5,719 nucleotides of DNA. Origin: Chryseobacterium gleum (GTDB lineage: Bacteria > Bacteroidota > Bacteroidia > Flavobacteriales_D > Sanyastnellaceae). Position numbers and translations under genes: made by a program. The notes under the pieces were generated by a model, which saw nothing but the letters and a program-made list of their open reading frames with translations, ran no database searches and was not told the DNA's origin. The DNA is taken from NCBI GenBank assembly GCA_945883885.1, contig CAMCYM010000112.1, positions 1 to 5,719 on the forward strand, given 5' to 3'. Shown here piece by piece: positions 1 through 4,542 of this stretch (its first letter is position 1; each line of letters opens with the position of its first letter).

Positions 1-28
1 CTCAATCTCAATCTCAATCTCAATCTCA
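1..28 (-). repeat. Hexanucleotide array (CTCAAT)n at the 3' end of the TauE/SafE gene
   Basis: Four perfect CTCAAT units (1-24) plus CTCA fill the left edge, so the array probably continues outside the window. Read in the direction of the permease gene (minus strand) it is GATTGAGATTGAG and begins inside the gene's own stop codon: the TGA at 28-26 is part of the first repeat unit. The unit and its orientation relative to transcription match the arrays at 3276-3371, 3412-3481 and 3908-4000. Confidence 0.9.
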
Positions 29-793
29 CCCCATCACCCCCGCCGCCGTCGCAATCCCCGTGATCAACAACAGCACCGCCACGATGCGTTGCAGACCGCG
101 GATGGTCAACCGATGCAGCAGCCGAGCGCCGGCAATGGACCCCACGGCCGCGCCACCCATCGCTGCGGCGAGCAACGGCCACGCCTCCGCCAGCGCGGCA
201 AGTTTGAAGGTGGCACCGTACACCGCAAGCCGCACCGCATCCACCCCGAGGGCAATCGCCACGCCCGTGGCGACGAAGGCCTTCGGTTCAAGTCCCGCCC
301 GCACCAGGAAGGCCGACCGCAACGCCCCTTGGTGCCCCGTTAGCCCGCCGAAGAAGCCGCTGAGGAGCCCGCCTGCGACGAGCCCGCGCTTGCCCAGGTC
401 TTTCGGAGGCCGTAGTTCCAGAACCGCGAACGCCACCATCATGGCCCCGAGCACGGCCGAGGCCGGGCGCACCGTCCCCTCCAGCCCTCCCCAGCTCCAC
501 GCCCACCCCCCGGGACCCACCGCCAGCCACCCCAGCGCCACAGCCCCCACCGCCGACCCGGCAACCGCAGGCAGCCCGAACCGCAAAGCCACACCCACAT
601 CCACATGCCGCCCGACCAGTCCTGCCTTCAACACGTTGTTCGCCAAATGCACCAGCGCCACTGCCAGTACAGCGGTCTCCACAGGAAACAGCACAATGAA
701 AAACGGCGTCAGCACCGTCACCAGACCGAAGCCCGAGAAGAACGTGAGCAGCGAAGCTGCACAGGCGGCCAGTGCCGCAAAGACCAGCATCAT
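26..793 (-). CDS. TauE/SafE family permease (sulfite exporter-like)
   Basis: Integral membrane protein of 255 aa, close to the usual size of the TauE/SafE (DUF81) family. That family moves sulfite, sulfoacetate or other small organic anions across the inner membrane. The family's two-fold repeat is visible: FFSGFGLVTVLTPFFIV near the N-terminus is echoed by FFGGLTGHQGALRSAFLV in the middle. Each is followed by further hydrophobic helices, for about eight in all. The frame stays open up to 838. I chose the ATG at 793 because it overlaps the upstream gene's TGA as ATGA, a typical translational-coupling junction, and because the protein then starts directly with a hydrophobic helix. It is therefore the second gene of an operon with the secreted orphan. 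The stop codon lies inside the hexamer array. The substrate cannot be deduced. Confidence 0.9.
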   Translation of the reverse strand: MMLVFAALAACAASLLTFFSGFGLVTVLTPFFIVLFPVETAVLAVALVHLANNVLKAGLVGRHVDVGVALRFGLPAVAGSAVGAVALGWLAVGPGGWAWSWGGLEGTVRPASAVLGAMMVAFAVLELRPPKDLGKRGLVAGGLLSGFFGGLTGHQGALRSAFLVRAGLEPKAFVATGVAIALGVDAVRLAVYGATFKLAALAEAWPLLAAAMGGAAVGSIAGARLLHRLTIRGLQRIVAVLLLITGIATAAGVMG

Positions 794-2379
794 GGCCCCA
801 AAGTAGCGCCGTTCAACGGCAAAACTTCCGACACACACGGCAGGTCCAGAAGCGCATGGAGCGCCTCGAACATCGCCTCATCGAGCAACTTGCCATTCAA
901 TTCTAACCGAATCAAGGCGCGCGTTTCGCCTTCCTGCGTTCGGTTCGCGGGCGGTCCGAAGAGCGCCACTTCGCTGAGGCACTGCATGCATTCTACCGGC
1001 GCCAGCCCCGGCGTGCAGCGGATGTCCACCGGACCCGCAAGCCACCCCGGAGGCCCCTGCGGGAGCGCATGCACCCGCGCGAGCCGCAAAATCCCCGGCG
1101 CCACGGCCAAATCCGCCACCACCGCATCTGCAACCTGTTCCGGAATCGCCGTCAGATCAATCGCCCACGCACTGGAAAGCTGCGTCCATGGCACCGCTGG
1201 AAAGCGCCGGCTCAAAGCCGCCCGCGCCTGGTCCGGCGTCCGCCCCGCCGCCGCCAGCACACGCGGATCCCATTCCACCACATAGATGCGGTGCACCGGC
1301 CGGAGCGGCTCCGTGAACAGCGTATCCGCGATGCGCCGAAAATCCGGATCGAACTGCATCCAGCGGCCCTCGAGCCGACCGTCCGCGGCGACCGGGCCGA
1401 AGCGCGCACCGCCCCCGTGAAGCTGCAAAGCATGCGGGCGGGGGTCGTGGCCCGTGGTGCCACGCCAAACCCCTTCCGACATCGCCGTCCCTTCGCCGAC
1501 CAGAAACGCCCGCAGAATCGGCGACGCGTACTCTGCGTTTCCGGCCCAAAAGTGCCCCGTCACCTCGATGTACCGCAACGAACCCGGCGGCACCGCCACG
1601 GCCTCGTCAAACTCCAACTCGCACCATCCCCCCGGTGCCACCGAACGCGGCACTTCCCCCGCAAACCCTCCCGGCCACACGGTAAAACTGGCGATGTCGA
1701 GCGGCGCGCTGCACGCATTGCGAAACCTGAACCCCGTGCGCACCCGCGCCCGGCCGTCTTGCGCAGAAAACACCGCAAACCGCTCCCACCCCGACTCGGG
1801 ATGCACGCACGCCGAGGAATCCACGGGCGGAAGCCGCACCGGCGTCCGCTCCACCACGAGCGGCGGCGGCGGGGCCACCACCGGCGGCTGCGACGGGGGA
1901 TACAGGCCGTCCACCGGCACCGGAATGCGCACCACCCCGAAGGGCCGGTTCAGCCGGTTCTGCGGCCGATGATCGGTGGGCTTCCACGTGCGCCGAGAAT
2001 CCAGGAAACCAGAATTGCAGACGTGCACGGCTTCGCCCAGCGGGATCCGGTGAAGCAGCGTGTCGCCGCGGTGGACGATGCGGAAGTAAAGCTCGGCTTC
2101 GGCACCCGGCTTCAGCCACGACCTTTCGATCAGCGCCGACCGGCGACGCCCGAGGCCGGGCAGGTCGTCCCGCCGCACCTTCACCTCGCCCCGTCGGACC
2201 GGGATGCCGTCGCGGTTCACCACGACAGCATCGACGCCGCGGACTGGCTTGCCCGTGACCGGGTGGACCCATTCCACCGCGAGGACGAAGTAGTAGTCGC
2301 CCCAGCCGCATGTTTGGCCGTGGGCCGCGGGCACCGCGCACACGGAAAACACGAGGAAGAGCAGGCGAAGTCCGCGCAC
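790..2379 (-). CDS. Large secreted protein of unknown function
   Basis: About 529 aa; I do not recognise the family. Residue numbers count from the GTG at 2379. The start MRGLRLLFLVFSVCAVPA is a clear Sec signal peptide, probably cut near AAHG-Q, so the product is exported. A first domain (about 22-135) is followed by a proline-rich linker (about 160-186, with PPVVAPPPP). A beta-rich middle region (about 190-298, FRFRNACSAPLDIASFTV) resembles immunoglobulin-like or DUF1573-type folds only in pattern. The C-terminal part (about 362-529) has two alpha/beta stretches and a cysteine cluster, C455 with C464-M-Q-C467. An in-frame GTG at 2397 would add six residues. I prefer 2379 because a TACCTTCG box lies 4 nt upstream, exactly as for the divergent gene, and the signal peptide becomes more canonical. 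It overlaps the permease start (ATGA), which suggests linked expression. Confidence 0.75.
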   Translation of the reverse strand: MRGLRLLFLVFSVCAVPAAHGQTCGWGDYYFVLAVEWVHPVTGKPVRGVDAVVVNRDGIPVRRGEVKVRRDDLPGLGRRRSALIERSWLKPGAEAELYFRIVHRGDTLLHRIPLGEAVHVCNSGFLDSRRTWKPTDHRPQNRLNRPFGVVRIPVPVDGLYPPSQPPVVAPPPPLVVERTPVRLPPVDSSACVHPESGWERFAVFSAQDGRARVRTGFRFRNACSAPLDIASFTVWPGGFAGEVPRSVAPGGWCELEFDEAVAVPPGSLRYIEVTGHFWAGNAEYASPILRAFLVGEGTAMSEGVWRGTTGHDPRPHALQLHGGGARFGPVAADGRLEGRWMQFDPDFRRIADTLFTEPLRPVHRIYVVEWDPRVLAAAGRTPDQARAALSRRFPAVPWTQLSSAWAIDLTAIPEQVADAVVADLAVAPGILRLARVHALPQGPPGWLAGPVDIRCTPGLAPVECMQCLSEVALFGPPANRTQEGETRALIRLELNGKLLDEAMFEALHALLDLPCVSEVLPLNGATLGP

Positions 2380-2383
2380 CCTT

Positions 2384-2391
2384 CGAAGGTA
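2384..2391 (-). promoter_or_regulatory. Putative Bacteroidota -7 promoter box for the secreted-protein/permease operon
   Basis: TACCTTCG on the minus strand lies 4 nt upstream of the GTG at 2379. It fits the Bacteroidota -7 consensus TAnnTTTG except for one C. A start site just downstream of the box would fall at or next to the start codon, giving a leaderless or nearly leaderless mRNA. No convincing -33 TTG is visible. With the copy at 2402-2409 it forms a perfect 8-bp inverted repeat with a 10-bp spacer. Confidence 0.5.
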
Positions 2392-2401
2392 CAGCACCCG
2401 C

Positions 2402-2409
2402 TACCTTCG
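2402..2409 (+). promoter_or_regulatory. Putative Bacteroidota -7 promoter box for the MBL-fold hydrolase
   Basis: TACCTTCG on the plus strand, then 4 nt (ggcc), then the ATG at 2414. The box and its spacing are identical to the divergent promoter on the other strand. The -33 region of this promoter would lie inside the first codons of the divergent gene, so the two promoters overlap and may compete. No clear TTG is seen at the expected distance. Confidence 0.5.
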
Positions 2410-2413
2410 GGCC

Positions 2414-3271
2414 ATGGAGTTTCATACGATCCTGACCGGGTACTTCAAACTCGACGGCGGCGCGATGTTCGGCGTGGTCCCGAAGTCGCTTTGGCAAACG
2501 GTCAATCCGCCCGACGAGCGCAACCTGTGCACGTGGGCCATGCGGTCGCTGCTCGTCGTGAATGGACCTTATACGCTGTTGATCGACACCGGATTAGGCG
2601 ATAAGCAGGATGCCAAATTCTTCAGCCACTACCACCCGCACGGCTCCACCACCCTCGACAGCGAGCTCGCGCGGCTGGGCCTCTCCCGCGCGGACATCAC
2701 CGACGTGCTGCTGACCCACCTGCACTTCGACCACGTCGGCGGCGCGGTGCTGCGACGCGCTGACGGCCAGCTCGTTCCGTCTTTCCCGAACGCCCGCTAC
2801 CACAGCTGTGCACAGCACTGGGACTGGGCGGTGCGCCCGAATGCCCGCGAAAAGGCCTCGTTCCTGGCCGAGAACATCCTGCCGCTGGAGGCGAGCGGGC
2901 AGCTCCAGTTCATCCCACGCGACGGGCGCTGGACCCGCAATGCGCTGGCGGACCGCTTCCCCGGGCTCGACATTTTCTTCGCGGATGGCCATACGGAAAG
3001 CCAAATGATCGCCGTCCTTCCCCACCCCTCCGGCCGCCGCCTCGCCTTCATGGCCGACCTCCTCCCCTCCTCCGGCCACGTCCCCGCGGCCTGGGTCATG
3101 GGCTACGACACCCGCCCGCTCCTCACCCTCGAAGACAAGGCCCTGCTCCTCGGCCAAGCCGCGGACGAAAACTGGATCCTCTTCCTCGAGCATGACCCCG
3201 TCCACGCCACCTGCTCGGTCGTCCACACGGAGAAAGGCATCCGGCTGGGGGAGGTGGGGGGTTGGGGGTGA
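2414..3271 (+). CDS. MBL-fold metallo-hydrolase (AHL-lactonase/YtnP-like)
   Basis: Cytoplasmic-type metallo-beta-lactamase-fold hydrolase of 285 aa with no signal peptide. The dinuclear metal site is complete. The HLHFDH motif is at 102-107 (H102, H104, D106, H107). H193 in GHTESQ is the third-position histidine, D215 in MADLL is the likely bridging aspartate, and H260 in LEHDP is the last ligand. IDTGLG (57-62) and the N-terminal GVVPKSLW (20-27) are typical of the branch containing AHL lactonases and YtnP-like proteins. Quorum-signal lactonase activity is possible, but this branch is broad, so the substrate is unassigned. The ATG lies 4 nt after a TACCTTCG box with no Shine-Dalgarno site, so it may be leaderless. 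The last codons (VGGWG) lie in very G-rich DNA that resembles the downstream repeat. It is monocistronic and converges on the four-helix-bundle gene. Confidence 0.92.
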   Translation: MEFHTILTGYFKLDGGAMFGVVPKSLWQTVNPPDERNLCTWAMRSLLVVNGPYTLLIDTGLGDKQDAKFFSHYHPHGSTTLDSELARLGLSRADITDVLLTHLHFDHVGGAVLRRADGQLVPSFPNARYHSCAQHWDWAVRPNAREKASFLAENILPLEASGQLQFIPRDGRWTRNALADRFPGLDIFFADGHTESQMIAVLPHPSGRRLAFMADLLPSSGHVPAAWVMGYDTRPLLTLEDKALLLGQAADENWILFLEHDPVHATCSVVHTEKGIRLGEVGGWG

Positions 3272-3275
3272 GGAA

Positions 3276-3371
3276 ACAGATTGAGATTGAGATTGAGATT
3301 GAGATTGAGATTGAGAAAACAGATTGAGATTGGGGTTGGGGACGAGAGCGCGTTTGAGGACACAGATTGAG
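3276..3371 (+). repeat. GATTGA hexamer array downstream of the MBL hydrolase
   Basis: Starts 4 nt after the TGA. Six perfect GATTGA units (3279-3314) are followed by AAAACAG, then ATTGAG, ATTGGG, GTTGGG, GACGAG and more degenerate units to 3358, and ending in ACAGATTGAG. The word ACAGATTGAG recurs at 3276, 3319 and 3362, exactly 43 bp apart each time. It is sense-oriented relative to the hydrolase, the same relation as at the other gene ends. Confidence 0.9.
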
Positions 3372-3404
3372 GGCTGGTCCGGGACTCACCTGGCAACACC
3401 AGCC
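3372..3404. terminator. Possible stem-loop between convergent genes
   Basis: GGCTGGT (3372-3378) and ACCAGCC (3398-3404) are perfect 7-bp inverted repeats with a 19-nt loop, placed between the two convergent genes and their arrays. There is no T-tract on either side, so a role as an intrinsic terminator is weakly supported. Confidence 0.25.
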
Positions 3405-3411
3405 GTCCGCG

Positions 3412-3481
3412 CCCGTTCTCAATCTCAATCTCGTTCTCAGTCTGCGCGGCTTCGCCGCGCCCGTTCTCCATCTCGATCTGT
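3412..3481 (-). repeat. Hexamer array downstream of the four-helix-bundle gene
   Basis: On the minus strand it begins at the gene's stop codon: TAACAGATCGAG overlaps the TAA at 3483-3481. Units ATCGAG, ATGGAG and AACGGG follow, then an interrupting hairpin, then ACTGAG, AACGAG, ATTGAG, ATTGAG and AACGGG. The units on both sides of the hairpin share one 6-bp register. A 14-bp direct repeat (CCGCGCCCGTTCTC on the plus strand at 3407-3420 and 3455-3468) is 48 bp, or eight units, apart. Confidence 0.8.
3444..3460 (-). terminator. GC-rich hairpin downstream of the four-helix-bundle gene
   Basis: GCGCGGC-TTC-GCCGCGC is a perfect 7-bp stem with a 3-nt loop, 20 nt past the four-helix-bundle stop codon. 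No T-run follows on either strand, so it is only terminator-like. It could serve as a bidirectional barrier or RNA 3'-end stabiliser between the convergent genes. Confidence 0.4.
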
Positions 3482-3837
3482 TACACGGCCCGTTTCTTCA
3501 TCCGGGAGCGCATGAGGCCCCAAAGCATGCGCGACACTTCATCGCCGGCGGTGCGGAGTTCCTCGGCGAGGGACTGGGGCACGCGTTGCTCCGCGACCAG
3601 GAGGTCCATGCCGGCGAGGGCCTCGGCGACGGAGCCGCGGGCCGTCGAAAAGAACTTCAATTGCTCGGCCGGGTAGATGGAGGCGTTGCCTTCGACGAGG
3701 TTGAGGTGCGCGCTGACGGCTGCGTTTTGGATTTGGCTGAGAATGAAGCGGTCGCTGTGCGCAGATCGGGCCATCGCACGCATCTTAAGGGTCCAAACCT
3801 GCGTCTTCTCAAACACGTCTAGCTGCTTTGTTTCCAT
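3481..3837 (-). CDS. Four-helix-bundle protein (S23 rRNA-IVS family, Avd-related fold)
   Basis: Small helical protein of 118 aa, the usual size for the family first described as the ORF in 23S rRNA intervening sequences (TIGR02436-type). It is common as a stand-alone gene in Bacteroidota. Family landmarks are visible: VFEKTQVWTLKMRAMA as helix 1, SQIQNAAVSAHLNLVEGNA (about 34-52) matching the typical QLRRAAxSIxxNIAEG block, FFSTARGSVAEALAGMDLL (about 62-80) matching the helix-3 block, then a last amphipathic helix and a basic tail (RSRMKKRAV). The cellular role of stand-alone members is unknown; the same fold is used by Avd, the accessory protein of diversity-generating retroelements. No reverse transcriptase, template repeat or 23S rRNA is in the window. 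The gene is flanked on both sides by hexamer arrays in its own orientation, and its upstream region is AT-richer than its neighbours. Confidence 0.88.
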   Translation of the reverse strand: METKQLDVFEKTQVWTLKMRAMARSAHSDRFILSQIQNAAVSAHLNLVEGNASIYPAEQLKFFSTARGSVAEALAGMDLLVAEQRVPQSLAEELRTAGDEVSRMLWGLMRSRMKKRAV

Positions 3838-3840
3838 GCT

Positions 3841-3873
3841 TTAAGTTACAGACAAACAAAGGAATAGCCTCAA
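3841..3873 (-). promoter_or_regulatory. Putative promoter of the four-helix-bundle gene
   Basis: On the minus strand TAACTTAA (3848-3841) lies 3 nt before the ATG. A TTG (3873-3871) lies 22 nt upstream of it, within the 17-23 nt spacing usual for Bacteroidota TTG/TAnnTTTG promoters. The last two bases of the -7 box deviate. The region is AT-rich compared with the rest of the window, which also fits a promoter. Confidence 0.4.
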
Positions 3874-3887
3874 TTCTCCGCCTGAAC

Positions 3888-3896
3888 TTATCCACA
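3888..3896 (+). promoter_or_regulatory. Single perfect DnaA-box-like 9-mer
   Basis: TTATCCACA matches the classical DnaA-box consensus exactly. It lies between the promoter of the four-helix-bundle gene and the hexamer array, in a short AT-richer patch. I noticed no second copy nearby and no origin-like AT-rich tract, so it is at most an isolated DnaA site and may be chance. Confidence 0.3.
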
Positions 3897-3907
3897 AAAC
3901 ACCCCCC

Positions 3908-4000
3908 CTCGCCCTCAATCCCAACCTCAATCTCGCCCTCAATCTCAATCTCAATCCCAATCCCGTCCTCAATCTCAACCTCAATCTGTTCCCTCAATCT
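3908..4000 (-). repeat. Degenerate hexamer array downstream of rmlC
   Basis: Fourteen units in perfect 6-bp register (3908-3991), then one base and a further CTCAAT, reaching the rmlC stop codon at 4003-4001. Seven of the 14 units are exact ATTGAG in the rmlC sense. The others are GGCGAG (twice), GTTGGG, ATTGGG, GACGGG, GTTGAG and GAACAG. CTCAATCTGT at 3980-3989 is the ACAGATTGAG word also found downstream of the hydrolase. The array fills most of the gap between rmlC and the four-helix-bundle gene and is bordered by a run of seven C at 3902-3908. Confidence 0.88.
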
Positions 4001-4537
4001 CTATCCCCACCCCTCTGCCTCCGCGTCCTTCGGGGAGAGCAGCGGCGGGGCTGCGAGGGGCCACGGGATGGCGAGGTGCGGATCGTCCCAGCGGAGGGAG
4101 CCCTCGTGGGCGGGGCTGTAGGGGGCGGTGCATTTGTAGTGGACGTGGGCGCCGTCGGTGAGGGCGAGGAAGCCGTGGGCGAAGCCCTCGGGGATGAAGA
4201 GCTGCCAGCCGGAGTCGGCGGTGAGTTCGACCGCGAAGTGGTGGCCCCGGGTGGGAGAGTCGGGCCGGAGGTCGACCGCGACGTCGAAGATGGCGCCGTG
4301 GGTGCAGCGGACGAGCTTCGCTTGGGCCATGGGCGGCCGCTGGAAGTGCAGGCCGCGGAGCACACCGGCCGCCGAGACGCTGGCGTTGTCTTGCACGAAG
4401 GTGACGGGCCGGCCGACCGTTTGGTCAAAATCGTCTGCATTCCACGTTTCCTCGAAATGGCCACGCGCGTCCGCAAAGCGCCGGGGCCGGACGAGCAGCA
4501 GGCCTGCAAGGGGAGTCGAATTCGTTTCGAGCGGCAT
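4001..4537 (-). CDS. rfbC: dTDP-4-dehydrorhamnose 3,5-epimerase (RmlC family)
   Basis: Cytosolic cupin-fold epimerase of 178 aa, close to the usual 180-185. It converts dTDP-4-dehydro-6-deoxy-D-glucose to dTDP-4-dehydro-L-rhamnose, the third step of dTDP-L-rhamnose synthesis. Family signatures are present in order: RGHFEETW (25-32), FVQDNASVS (47-55), GVLRGLHFQ (58-66) with catalytic H64, K74 in QAKLVR, FDVAVDLRPDSPT (84-96), FIPEGFAHGFLAL (114-126), YKCTAPYSP (134-142) with the conserved Tyr134, and LSPKD (167-171) with D171, which pairs with the catalytic histidine. The frame stays open far upstream, but the ATG at 4537 follows the exporter stop by 5 nt (TGACCGCCATG) and fits the family N-terminus. 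Second gene of a polysaccharide operon; other rml genes are not in view. A closely related NDP-sugar epimerase cannot be excluded. The 3' end (EGWG) is G-rich and runs into the array. Confidence 0.92.
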   Translation of the reverse strand: MPLETNSTPLAGLLLVRPRRFADARGHFEETWNADDFDQTVGRPVTFVQDNASVSAAGVLRGLHFQRPPMAQAKLVRCTHGAIFDVAVDLRPDSPTRGHHFAVELTADSGWQLFIPEGFAHGFLALTDGAHVHYKCTAPYSPAHEGSLRWDDPHLAIPWPLAAPPLLSPKDAEAEGWG

Positions 4538-4542
4538 GGCGG

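Noticed and set aside
60..806. Plus-strand 248-aa frame antisense to the permease
   Set aside because: Low-complexity Ser/Pro/Ala/Thr composition typical of the antisense frame of a GC-rich gene; the minus-strand permease explains the region.
794..838. 15-residue N-terminal extension of the permease
   Set aside because: The ATG at 793 forms an ATGA overlap with the upstream stop and begins directly with a membrane helix; the extension lies inside the upstream gene.
3276..3404. CRISPR-like array suggested by evenly spaced ACAGATTGAG
   Set aside because: The repeat is only 10 bp, the 'spacers' are themselves degenerate hexamers, and no cas genes are present.
3103..3471. Minus-strand 122-aa frame beginning MENGRGEAAQ
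   Set aside because: The repeated ENGRG results from the 14-bp repeat being spaced a multiple of 3; the frame then runs antisense through the hydrolase gene and has no family features.
3481..3837. Complete diversity-generating retroelement, suggested by the Avd-like fold
   Set aside because: No reverse transcriptase, template repeat or variable-repeat target gene is visible in the window.
3481..3837. 23S rRNA intervening sequence
   Set aside because: No 23S rRNA sequence flanks the gene; protein-coding genes and hexamer arrays lie on both sides.
3809..3997. Minus-strand frame with an E/I-rich repeat peptide over the hexamer array
   Set aside because: Any 6-bp array without stops gives an open repetitive frame. 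It starts at a TTG with no promoter box and overlaps the start of the four-helix-bundle gene.
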